Assembly (NCBI RefSeq): GCF_012927205.1 | Contig: NZ_JABBGC010000001.1 | Coordinates: forward strand, 2,976,810-3,040,809 | Length of the DNA: 64,000 nt | Direction: 5' to 3' | Source: Chitinophaga fulva | GTDB taxonomy: Bacteria > Bacteroidota > Bacteroidia > Chitinophagales > Chitinophagaceae | Shown: one piece after another, positions 16,334-24,289 of the stretch | How positions within the stretch are numbered: position 1 is the stretch's first letter | How the letters are laid out: every line of letters begins with the position of its first letter | Notes under the pieces: model-generated | The model's database searches: none | What the model saw: the letters and a program-made list of their open reading frames with translations, nothing else | What the model was told of the DNA's origin: nothing | Program-made: the position numbers and the translations under genes

Positions 16334-17398
16334 TTATTGTTTTTCTTTTGATTTTGTTTTTTTGGTAGACGCTGACGTTTTGCCCGTTTTTTTGGCGGGT
16401 ATAGCTTTCTCTTTTATCGGCAAGGCTTTCACGGGTTTGACATTTTTGGTCGCGGCCGTTTTTTTGCTGGTACCGCGGATAAAGCGTCCCCAGGTCAGAT
16501 TGTCTTTCCCTGGTTTTTGGGCAATGGCCCGTTCAATGGCATACCGGGCGCTGGTTTCCACCACCCATTCAAAATGCTCCTCACCGATGGCGTTGATATC
16601 TGCGTCCGGTGCCGGATTGCAGAAATCGATCGCGTAGGGGACTTCTCCTCTGACGGCTATTTCCACGGTATTAAAGTCGTAGCCCAGGTATTGATTGAGT
16701 GCGATCACCTGTTCCGTGATCTGCTGCATCAGTGTGTCGCTGCCTTTAAAATCGGACTGATAACGCTGATGGGGCGCGTTTTTGGGATTATAGGCCATAA
16801 TGCGCACCTGGTTGCCCCCGATGCAGAAACAGCGGTAGTATTCTGTAAAGTCTATTTCTTCCTGTAACATCATCACCAGTTGACCGGTTTCTCCATGCTG
16901 GCGGAAAAAATCATCTTTGTCTTCTATGTGGTACACATGTTTCCAGCCGCCGCCGGCGAAGGGTTTCATGTATGCGGGAAATCCGATATACTCGAAGATC
17001 GTGTTCCAGTCGAACGGATAAACGAGGTTCCGGAATGATTTATCTGTGGTATTGTCCGGCAGCGAATAGGATGGCAGCAGTACCGTGCGGGGTACGGTAA
17101 CGCCTATCTTTTGCGCCAGGGCATTGTTAAAGAATTTATCATCGGCGCTCCACCAGAACGGGTTGTTGATGACGGCGCAGCCGGCGGTGGCGGCATTTTT
17201 CAGAAAGGCGCGGTAGAAAGGCACATCCTGCGAGATACGGTCTATGATGACGGCATATCCGCTGTCGGCACCTTGCAACACTTTATCGATCGTTACAAAC
17301 TCCGCGAAGATACCAGGTGGATTGATACGGTTCACGCGGTCTACGAACGCTTGTGGGAACGAGTTTTCCTGTCCGAATAAAATGCCGATCTTTTTCAT
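16334..17398 (-). CDS. ATP-grasp ligase with a lysine-rich C-terminal tail
   Basis: I place the start at the ATG at 17398, 4 bp after the upstream esterase stop; the longer frame reaching 17758 is out-of-frame read-through of the esterase. The 354-residue protein has an ATP-grasp domain: K145 with the glycine-rich loop in YMKPFAGGGWKHV, a hinge around LQEEIDF, and metal-binding residues in TVEIAVRGEVPYAIDFCNPAPD. It resembles RimK and D-Ala-D-Ala-ligase-like enzymes. Residues 312-354 form a tail dominated by Lys, Thr, Ala and Pro, like histone H1 tails. That is unusual for a metabolic ligase and suggests binding to a polyanion or an acidic partner. Confidence 0.88.
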   Translation of the reverse strand: MKKIGILFGQENSFPQAFVDRVNRINPPGIFAEFVTIDKVLQGADSGYAVIIDRISQDVPFYRAFLKNAATAGCAVINNPFWWSADDKFFNNALAQKIGVTVPRTVLLPSYSLPDNTTDKSFRNLVYPFDWNTIFEYIGFPAYMKPFAGGGWKHVYHIEDKDDFFRQHGETGQLVMMLQEEIDFTEYYRCFCIGGNQVRIMAYNPKNAPHQRYQSDFKGSDTLMQQITEQVIALNQYLGYDFNTVEIAVRGEVPYAIDFCNPAPDADINAIGEEHFEWVVETSARYAIERAIAQKPGKDNLTWGRFIRGTSKKTAATKNVKPVKALPIKEKAIPAKKTGKTSASTKKTKSKEKQ

Positions 17399-17402
17399 AC
17401 GT

Positions 17403-18110
17403 TTACTTGATGAGTGACAGATAGTGTGGCAGCATTTCGCGCCATACGGGCCAGTCGTGCAGGGCGTGCGGCCTGATGTCCAGCCAGTGGGTGATATTTT
17501 TTGCCGCCAGCAGTTGCGAAAAATGTTCATTCTGCGGGCGGGTGACGTCTGTTTCGGCGGCGCCGAGCACGATGCCCATGCGCCACAGATCAGGGTCCTG
17601 GTTATCCGGCATAAAGTCGGCCGGGTTGTGGTAATATACCTGGTCGTCGTAATAGCCGTCCATCCTGGATTTGATATCGAAGATACCGCTAAGGCTGAAA
17701 AGATAAGACACACGGGCGGGATAGCGGAAAGCGAAATTGGCCGCATGATAACCGCCAAAGCTGCATCCGGCGGCTACAATCCGCTGCCGGCCTGTTTCAG
17801 CCTCTATGCGGGGCAGCACTTCTTCTACCAGCATTTTATCATAACAGGTATGATTATACGCCCGGAACTGGGGAGCGATGCTCCTGTTGTACCAGCTGGC
17901 GGCATCAATACTGTCGGGGCAGTACACTTTGACGCGTCCTTCATCGATAAACCACCGGATAGCGTCTATCAGGCCACGGTCTTTGCTTTCATAGTAGCGG
18001 CCCATGGAGGTCGGGAAGAGTAGTAGCGGGTATCCGCTGTCACCAAATACCAGCATCTCAAATTCCTTTCCCAGGTTGGGCGAATGCCATTTATAGTAGT
18101 TTTCAGTCAT
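17403..18110 (-). CDS. Alpha/beta-hydrolase esterase, first gene of the amidoligase operon
   Basis: The 235-residue protein is a putative esterase of the esterase-D/YieL group. The nucleophile elbow is GCSFGG with S117, and a late histidine lies in RPHALHDWPVW. It has no signal peptide, so it acts in the cytoplasm. Its stop is 4 bp from the start of the ATP-grasp gene, which makes cotranscription near certain. In this setting it might hydrolyse an ester or thioester intermediate, or release or modify the pathway product. Divergent from it, 57 bp away, is a second esterase of the same superfamily. Confidence 0.9.
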   Translation of the reverse strand: MTENYYKWHSPNLGKEFEMLVFGDSGYPLLLFPTSMGRYYESKDRGLIDAIRWFIDEGRVKVYCPDSIDAASWYNRSIAPQFRAYNHTCYDKMLVEEVLPRIEAETGRQRIVAAGCSFGGYHAANFAFRYPARVSYLFSLSGIFDIKSRMDGYYDDQVYYHNPADFMPDNQDPDLWRMGIVLGAAETDVTRPQNEHFSQLLAAKNITHWLDIRPHALHDWPVWREMLPHYLSLIK

Positions 18111-18167
18111 GGGAAAGTGTTTAGTTAAATTTAAAGAAGATTATTGGTTTATCGGTAAATTGTTGAA

Positions 18168-18911
18168 ATGCAAATGGATCGAATGATGCTCCCTGCTGCC
18201 GGACTGCATCGGGAAGTCACGCTGGATGTATACACACAGGAAGGAACACCCCGTGTTTTGTTGCTGATAAATGATGGGCAGGACCTGCCCGCGTTGCCTG
18301 CGGTGATGCCGCCGGGCGTATGGGTGGTGGCTGTTCATGCAGGACCGCGGCGCCGTCAGGAGTATGGTGTGGCCGGTATCACTGACTACCAGGGCAATGG
18401 TATACTGGCAGCGGTTTACAGCCAGTTTGTGATAAAGGAATTATTGCCTTTCCTGGAGCAGCGCTATCCCTTGCTGGCCGGTGTGAAACGGGCCTTCGCA
18501 GGGTTTTCGCTGGGAGGGCTGTCGGCGCTGGACATCGTATGGCAGTACCCGCAATATTTCAGCATGGCGGGCGTGTTCTCCGGTGCGCTTTGGTGGCGCA
18601 GCCGCCCGCTGGATGATCACTATCAGGAAGAGCGGGACCGCATTATGCACCGGCGTATCCGGGAAAGCGCCTACCGGCCGGGGCTACAGTTCTTTTTTGA
18701 ATGCGGCACCAATGATGAAACGGCCGACCGTAACGGTAATGGCATTATCGACAGTATTGATGATACGCTGGATGTGATAGCGGAATTGAAGCAGAAAGGT
18801 TATCGGGAACCGGAAGATATTACGTACCTGGAAATCGCCGGTGGAAAGCATGATAAGGAGACGTGGGGGAGGGCGATGGCGGTGTTTTTGGGGTTACAAT
18901 TTTTTATGTAA
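18168..18911 (+). CDS. Alpha/beta-hydrolase esterase with an EF-hand-like loop
   Basis: This 247-residue esterase has the nucleophile elbow GFSLGG with S114, a probable acid in the 182-199 region, and histidine H228 in GGKHDKETW. Between them is DRNGNGIIDSIDD (187-199), which matches the calcium loop of EF-hands and dockerins: oxygen ligands at positions 1, 3, 5 and 9, Gly at 6, Ile at 8 and Asp at 12. A metal there would lie close to the active site. The gene is divergent from the amidoligase operon and shares its 57-bp promoter region. Two further in-frame ATGs at codons 3 and 6 leave the exact start open. There is no signal peptide. Confidence 0.88.
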   Translation: MQMDRMMLPAAGLHREVTLDVYTQEGTPRVLLLINDGQDLPALPAVMPPGVWVVAVHAGPRRRQEYGVAGITDYQGNGILAAVYSQFVIKELLPFLEQRYPLLAGVKRAFAGFSLGGLSALDIVWQYPQYFSMAGVFSGALWWRSRPLDDHYQEERDRIMHRRIRESAYRPGLQFFFECGTNDETADRNGNGIIDSIDDTLDVIAELKQKGYREPEDITYLEIAGGKHDKETWGRAMAVFLGLQFFM

Positions 18912-18949
18912 AAGAGAAGGGCTGACCAAATGGTCAGCCCTTCTCTTTT
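18910..18949. terminator. Bidirectional terminator between esterase and TonB receptor
   Basis: Two perfectly complementary 19-base arms (18910-18928 and 18931-18949) include the esterase stop codon. AAAAG and CTTTT at the base serve both directions. The receptor gene ends 18 bp further on, on the opposite strand. Confidence 0.92.
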
Positions 18950-18966
18950 ATTGTAAGGTGATTAGC

Positions 18967-21900
18967 TTAGAAGCTGTAACGAACACCAATCTGACCTCTC
19001 CAGCGAGAAGTGAAGTTGTTGATGAAGTAAGGAGTTACATCGCCATCGCCATTTACGATTCTCTTGTAGTCATACTGGAATACAGGAGCGCCGGAAGTAG
19101 CATCGAATTTTCTGAAAGTGAGCGGAGTAGCAACCTGGTTGTTGATAAAGTAGGTTCTTCCCCAATCTTTGTTCAGCAGGTTACCTACGTTCAGGATGTC
19201 GAAAGTAATTTCGACTTTGTGGTTTTTCCAGATCGGCAGGACCTGAGCCAGTTTGAAGTCGAACAGATTTTCGAACGGAGTGCGGGAAGCGTTTTTCTTC
19301 GCGTTTTCGCCGCGGTGTTTGCTCAGGTATTTATCATTGCTGATCAGGCTTTCCAGATCTGAACGTTGCTCAGCTTCTGTACGTTGGTAGACAACCGTAC
19401 CGGCAGCATTTTTCTGTTGGATAATGTCAAACCGCATAGCAGATACTTCAGTAGCAGTCGGGATGTAGAGCATGTCGTTGTTACCGTTGGCAAGTCTGTC
19501 ATCACCGGTAGGATCAACAGAGTTGAAGTATACCCAGGTGTAAGGGGTACCGGATTGACCGTTGTAGAACAGGCTTACAGTAGTAGCAAAGTTCTTTTGT
19601 TTGCCATATTTGAAGGTTTTGGCAATTACACCCATTACGCGGTGACCCATGGCGTAGTTAGCGCGACCCAGTTCAGGAGCGTTCAGGCCATTGATGTTAG
19701 GCGTAAATCTCCAGTTGGAGCTGGCGGTAGAGGATGTACCATCGTTCACGGAATAAGCATCGCCATAAGAGTAACCTACTTTAACGAACAGACCGTTGCT
19801 GGTTACTTTGGTCAACTCACCGGAGATGTTATAGGTATAACCTTCGCTGGTGTTCTGCAGCAGCAGTACCTGGTTGCCCCATGCAGCGGATTTCTGTTTG
19901 TAGGAAGGACGTTTGATACCACCACCCAGTGCTACGCTGTCGCCTGTAGGAATGATGTTCAGGTTGTTCCAAACGGCGTTGTTGATGGTTTTAGAGAAGT
20001 TACCTTCAATGATAGCCTTCATGCCCCATGGCAGTTGTCTTTCAACAGCCAGGTTGGTTTTGAATACCTGAGGGAATTTGAAATTCTTGTCGCTCAGGTT
20101 GATATTAGCACCACTTTTCGGGCTTACGTTAGCACCCAGGGCCGCCAGCATGGTAGCAGAATACTGACCATAGAACGGGCTGTTAGGATCGTACTGGAAA
20201 CTAACACTGTTTGGCAGATCTTTTCCGGAGAGGCTGATATTGGTATAGATGTTACCGGAAGTATTGTACTGGTTGGAAATCCATACAAAGGGAACGCGTC
20301 CGGTGAAGATGCCAGCACCACCACGGATAATGGTTTGACCATCATTGTTCAGGTCCCAGTTAAAGCCCACTCTTGGAGCGAACATCAGTCTGGATTTAGG
20401 AATGGTGGTAGTAGAGTATCCTGCGAAGTCAGCATCTTTATTAAAGTTCACGTTATCCGGAGGCGTAGTCGGGAAGAATGGCATATCTACCCTTACACCT
20501 GCGGTCAGGGTGAAGTTTCTGCGGACATTCCATTCATCCTGTATATAGATACCTACCTGTGCAGCTTTGAAACCGATGCCTTCGCGAAGGGTTGAATCTG
20601 CAGTAGTGTAGTTGATCTGGTATTGTTTCGGCTTCAGGCCCTGCAGGAATCCGTTGATGGAATCGTAGGAGTAGGAACCGAATGCGCCCTGGATAAAAGT
20701 GTTTTTGATATTGTATAATTCGGCATTAGCACCTACGGTGATGGTGTGTTTGCCTTTGTACATGGTCAGGTTATCTGTAAATGTCCAGATTTTCTGGTCC
20801 AGTGCGTTGGCAGTAGAAGAGAATTCGCTACCCAGGTTAATGGTCCTGCTGTTATCAACAATGGTAACAGTAGGGAAAGGCTGACCCAGGTAAGATCTTC
20901 TGTCCTGTACACTGTTATATCCCACTCTCAATTCATTACTCAGCTTGTTGGAGAAGCTGGAGTTCAGCTCAATTACGCTGGAGTTGCTTTTGGAAGGGAA
21001 GGAGTAATAGTTATTGTAGAAGGATGCTGCTGTAGGAGTACGGCCACCGGTATTGATATCAGTAGCGTCCAGATAGTTGTGGCGAATTGTCAGTTTATGA
21101 ACATTATTAATGTTCCAGTCAATACGGCCGAAGATAGTGGTGGCTGTCTTTTTACGCTCCTGGTCAGTATAACCGCCGAGGTCCACATTATATTTGTTCT
21201 TAACGAAGTCGTAGACACGGGCGAGCTCATCTACGGTAACACCGTTGGATTTAGTGCCAGGGTTGAAGTCAACCGGGTTGGTACGTTCAGTTCTTTCCAC
21301 GTTGGCGAAGAAGAACAGTTTGTTTTTGATGATCGGGCCACCGAGGCTTGCACCATAGATTTTGCTGTTGAAGTCGCCGTAAGCAGTGTGGGCAGTGTCC
21401 GGAGATTTACCTACGAAGCTTTTGTTTTGCAGGTACAGGTAAGCAGAACCGTGGAAATCGTTGGTACCGCTTTTGGTGATAGCGTTGATACCGCCACCTG
21501 TAAAGCCGCTTTGCTTAACATCGTAAGGGTTTAAAACGATCTGCAGCTGGTCGATAGTTTCGATGGAGATTGGGTTAGCACCAGCCTGGCCACCGTTGGT
21601 ACCGGAAGCAGACAGACCAAATACGTCGTTGGTAACGGCACCGTCCACAGCAAATTGGTTGTATTTGTTGCTCGCGCCGCCGAAGGAGATACCCAGGGGA
21701 GCACCATCGCTGCCTCTGGTGGAAACGGAAGCCTGAGGGCTCAGTTTCACGAAATCTTGTACGCTTCTGTTTACAGTAGGAATATTGTCAATCTGGGTGC
21801 GGCTAACGTTCAGTGCAGTACCGCCGTTACCCTGAGTCACCGCTTTGGCAGCAGTAATATTGATTTCCTGAAGGGTGGTAGAGCCTTCAGTCAATTTTAC

Positions 21901-22236
21901 GTTCAATTTCTGAGGAGTACCCAGCTGCAGGAAAATGTTGTTGAAAGTTTCCGTGCCGTAGCTGATAAAAGATACCTCTACTTTGTAAGGGCCACCAACA
22001 CGCATGTTTGGAATGGTGAATTCACCGCCGTTACGGGTAGTGGTTCCATAAACTGTACCGGATGGCGTGTGAATTGCCTTTACGGTGGCACCGATCAGGC
22101 CTTCGCCTTTGGAATCCGTTACAACACCGATCATGCTACTGGTGGTAACCTGCGCATAGGTTAAGATCGTCGTGAGTAATAAGGATAAGGTAAAGAGTAA
22201 TTTTCTAAATCCCATGATTAGAGAAGTTTGTTTCAT
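18967..22236 (-). CDS. Oar-like TonB-dependent outer-membrane receptor
   Basis: The product is 1089 residues. It begins with a signal peptide (FRKLLFTLSLLLTTILTYAQ) and a carboxypeptidase-regulatory-like beta domain (about 35-115, GVVTDSKGEGLIGATVKA). A TonB plug follows (about 130-250), with a Gly/Ser-rich stretch and QLQIVLNPYDVKQSGFTGGGINAITKSGTN, then a large barrel ending in aromatic RYSF. This matches the Oar/OmpA-like receptors of Bacteroidota and Myxococcota. No susD gene is adjacent, so a glycan-utilisation locus is not indicated. The ligand is unknown. Two starts are possible: the ATG at 22236, only 4 bp from a -7-like element, or the internal ATG at 22215, which gives MGFRKLLF. Confidence 0.93.
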   Translation of the reverse strand: MKQTSLIMGFRKLLFTLSLLLTTILTYAQVTTSSMIGVVTDSKGEGLIGATVKAIHTPSGTVYGTTTRNGGEFTIPNMRVGGPYKVEVSFISYGTETFNNIFLQLGTPQKLNVKLTEGSTTLQEINITAAKAVTQGNGGTALNVSRTQIDNIPTVNRSVQDFVKLSPQASVSTRGSDGAPLGISFGGASNKYNQFAVDGAVTNDVFGLSASGTNGGQAGANPISIETIDQLQIVLNPYDVKQSGFTGGGINAITKSGTNDFHGSAYLYLQNKSFVGKSPDTAHTAYGDFNSKIYGASLGGPIIKNKLFFFANVERTERTNPVDFNPGTKSNGVTVDELARVYDFVKNKYNVDLGGYTDQERKKTATTIFGRIDWNINNVHKLTIRHNYLDATDINTGGRTPTAASFYNNYYSFPSKSNSSVIELNSSFSNKLSNELRVGYNSVQDRRSYLGQPFPTVTIVDNSRTINLGSEFSSTANALDQKIWTFTDNLTMYKGKHTITVGANAELYNIKNTFIQGAFGSYSYDSINGFLQGLKPKQYQINYTTADSTLREGIGFKAAQVGIYIQDEWNVRRNFTLTAGVRVDMPFFPTTPPDNVNFNKDADFAGYSTTTIPKSRLMFAPRVGFNWDLNNDGQTIIRGGAGIFTGRVPFVWISNQYNTSGNIYTNISLSGKDLPNSVSFQYDPNSPFYGQYSATMLAALGANVSPKSGANINLSDKNFKFPQVFKTNLAVERQLPWGMKAIIEGNFSKTINNAVWNNLNIIPTGDSVALGGGIKRPSYKQKSAAWGNQVLLLQNTSEGYTYNISGELTKVTSNGLFVKVGYSYGDAYSVNDGTSSTASSNWRFTPNINGLNAPELGRANYAMGHRVMGVIAKTFKYGKQKNFATTVSLFYNGQSGTPYTWVYFNSVDPTGDDRLANGNNDMLYIPTATEVSAMRFDIIQQKNAAGTVVYQRTEAEQRSDLESLISNDKYLSKHRGENAKKNASRTPFENLFDFKLAQVLPIWKNHKVEITFDILNVGNLLNKDWGRTYFINNQVATPLTFRKFDATSGAPVFQYDYKRIVNGDGDVTPYFINNFTSRWRGQIGVRYSF

Positions 22237-22595
22237 GGCGCAAAGGTGCCAAAAAACTTTGGGAAAATTTTAACGCCGAATTAACAAATTGTTAAGTCGT
22301 GAAAGAACACATAAACCTCGATAAATTTTTTTGATATCTTAACAGGTTAATCCGCATTTACAGGATGTTTGTTCAGGAATTTCAAAAAAAATTATGAATC
22401 CTCAAATCGGGCTATTTGCTAATGCATAAAAGCGTTGTCCAGCGTGAACTTTATTGTATTCCAGATTGTTGTGTACCAAACTTATCTGTGAAATATCTTA
22501 TTTATTAAAATATGATTGTATAAATATCAAATCAACAGGAGATTACTCAGATTCCACACGGAATGTTTCCTTGCCTATTTCCCGTGTTTAAGTCG
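22237..22595. other. Divergent promoter region between TonB receptor and ribBA
   Basis: This A+T-rich gap has no ORF that looks real. Near its left end the minus strand reads CACCTTTG at 22241-22248, one base off the -7 consensus and 4 bp before the receptor ATG. I see no FMN riboswitch upstream of ribBA: the conserved FMN-box segments are not evident. Confidence 0.5.
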
Positions 22596-22630
22596 TAACT
22601 TTGCGGTCATTCAACATTGACCCGGAGGGA
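22596..22630 (+). promoter_or_regulatory. ribBA -7 element and Shine-Dalgarno sequence
   Basis: TAACTTTG at 22596-22603 matches TAnnTTTG exactly. GGAGG at 22624-22628 lies 8 bp before the ATG at 22637. Such a strong Shine-Dalgarno is uncommon among the genes of this window. Confidence 0.65.
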
Positions 22631-22636
22631 TAATAT

Positions 22637-23839
22637 ATGTTAGATACAATAGCAGCAGCAATAGAAGATATCAAGAACGGCAAACTGGTAATCGTAGTAG
22701 ATGATGAAGACCGCGAGAATGAGGGCGACTTTATTACCGCAGCGCGTAACGTTACGCCGGAGATCATCAACTTTATGAGCACACACGGCCGTGGCCTGAT
22801 CTGCGCTCCCCTGGCAGAAGAACGCTGCGAAGAATTGGGACTGGAACTGATGGTGAGAGATAATACCGCCCTGCATCAGACACCCTTCACTGTATCGGTA
22901 GACTTACGCGGCCATGGCTGCACTACCGGCATCTCCGCACACGATAGAGCCAAAACAGTACAAGCGCTGATCGATCCAAACATCAGACCGGAAGAACTCG
23001 GCAAACCCGGGCACATCTTCCCGCTGAAAGCCAAAACCGGCGGCGTTTTACGTCGTGCCGGCCATACTGAAGCAACGATAGACCTGGCCCGACTGGCTGG
23101 CTTTGAGCCCGCCGGCGTACTGGTAGAGATCATGAACGAAGACGGCTCTATGGCCCGCTTGCCACAACTGCGGGAAATAGCCGACAAATTCGACCTCAAA
23201 CTGATCTCCATCCAGGACCTCATCACCTATATGCTCAGCACCGAAACCCTGATCGAAGAAGGTGTAAGAGTTCAAATGCCTACCAAATACGGCAACTTCG
23301 AACTCATCGCTTTCAAACAGCTTAATTCCGGTGAGATCCATATGGCACTGAAAAAAGGCGACTGGGAAAAAGATGAACCTGTCCTCGTACGGGTGCACTC
23401 GTCCTGCGTTACCGGCGATATCCTCCACTCCCTGCGCTGCGACTGTGGCGAACAGTTGCACGCTGCCATGCAGATGGTGGAAAAAGAAGGGAAAGGCCTC
23501 ATCCTCTATATGAACCAGGAAGGCCGCGGTATCGGTCTCATGAACAAACTCAAAGCCTATAAACTGCAAGAGGAAGGCCTCGACACAGTGGAAGCCAACC
23601 TGGAACTCGGCTTTAAAATGGATGAACGCGACTACGGCGTGGGCGCCCAGATTCTGCGGCACCTCAACATCACCCAGCTGCGCCTCATCACCAACAACCC
23701 GCGCAAACGCGCCGGCCTCAGTGGCTACGGTCTCGAAGTAGTGGAAAACGTACCCATCGAAATACATCCCAACCCGTACAATGAAAATTACCTGCGGACT
23801 AAAAGGGATAAACTGGGGCACGAAATCCTGAAAGGCTGA
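22637..23839 (+). CDS. ribBA: Bifunctional DHBP synthase / GTP cyclohydrolase II
   Basis: The 400-residue protein carries out the two entry steps of riboflavin synthesis. The N-terminal RibB domain (about 1-205) makes 3,4-dihydroxy-2-butanone 4-phosphate and shows [11 protein letters not shown] and [13 protein letters not shown]. The C-terminal RibA domain (about 210-400) opens GTP and shows the zinc ligands in [20 protein letters not shown] and the catalytic NQEGRGIGL. All key residues are present in both halves. Length is typical. It is monocistronic, with its own promoter and a strong terminator at 23866-23896, and no other rib gene is close. Confidence 0.97.
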   Translation: MLDTIAAAIEDIKNGKLVIVVDDEDRENEGDFITAARNVTPEIINFMSTHGRGLICAPLAEERCEELGLELMVRDNTALHQTPFTVSVDLRGHGCTTGISAHDRAKTVQALIDPNIRPEELGKPGHIFPLKAKTGGVLRRAGHTEATIDLARLAGFEPAGVLVEIMNEDGSMARLPQLREIADKFDLKLISIQDLITYMLSTETLIEEGVRVQMPTKYGNFELIAFKQLNSGEIHMALKKGDWEKDEPVLVRVHSSCVTGDILHSLRCDCGEQLHAAMQMVEKEGKGLILYMNQEGRGIGLMNKLKAYKLQEEGLDTVEANLELGFKMDERDYGVGAQILRHLNITQLRLITNNPRKRAGLSGYGLEVVENVPIEIHPNPYNENYLRTKRDKLGHEILKG

Positions 23840-23865
23840 TATAATAATTATATAGATATCATTCA

Positions 23866-23896
23866 TCCCGGAGCAGACCGCTCCGGGATTTTTTTT
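23866..23896 (+). terminator. Terminator after ribBA
   Basis: TCCCGGAGC pairs with GCTCCGGGA around a 5-nt loop, followed by eight T residues. It is 26 bp after the stop codon. Confidence 0.93.
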
Positions 23897-24200
23897 CCCA
23901 GGGCTGAAGCCCTGGGCTACGTTGTGGTTCAGGTTCCCAAAATGATTGGGTTTTGTATGATGGGGGTTATTGCCATTATATTATCCAAACAATAGAAGAT
24001 GACTTTTACCTGGGACATGATGTATATCAGAGAGCAACAAATGTATCTTGCCAACAATGTTTCACCTATTTAATGCCAGCCTGAGATCTGTTAGGGGATA
24101 CGTTCCCTAAGTTTGCATAAAAGGACAGTACCACAATTAATCAAGACTTAATCCCCTAAAGGATCTGAAACACAACGTAGCCCAGGGCTTCAGCCCTGGG
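23897..24200. repeat. 304-bp MITE-like element with 30-bp perfect terminal inverted repeats
   Basis: Bases 23897-23926 and 24171-24200 are perfect reverse complements (30 of 30), and the similarity continues inward for about 10 more bases with a few mismatches. Each terminus is itself a hairpin: CCCAGGGCT, then GA, then AGCCCTGGG. The interior has no ORF of note but includes a further inverted pair around GGGGAT / ATCCCC (24091-24098 and 24150-24157). No transposase is present, so it looks like a non-autonomous mobile element or a structured RNA. Confidence 0.75.
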
Positions 24201-24289
24201 ATTCCGTGAATCCGTGAACGCGTGAATCCACAACGTTGGGGTATCCCCGGACGTTGGAACCGGATTTAAAACGAATATTCAATATCGCA
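24201..24289. other. Short triplicated motif beside the MITE-like element
   Basis: Just outside the right terminus the sequence CCGTGAAT, CCGTGAAC, GCGTGAAT occurs as three tandem near-identical octamers (24203-24226). The rest of the gap up to the tamB stop shows nothing clear. Confidence 0.45.

Noticed and set aside
16334-17758. 474-residue version of the ATP-grasp gene
   Set aside because: The first 120 residues are out-of-frame translation of the esterase gene; the ATG at 17398 gives a standard ligase N-terminus 4 bp after the esterase stop.
19366-20595. 409-residue plus-strand ORF
   Set aside because: It lies fully antisense within the Oar-like receptor gene, whose protein is well supported; long antisense frames arise there from codon bias.
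18967-22236. SusC of a polysaccharide-utilisation locus
   Set aside because: No SusD or glycoside hydrolase gene is adjacent, and the protein resembles Oar rather than SusC.
22300-22636. FMN riboswitch upstream of ribBA
   Set aside because: I could not find the conserved FMN-box segments; the region is A+T-rich and without the expected stems.
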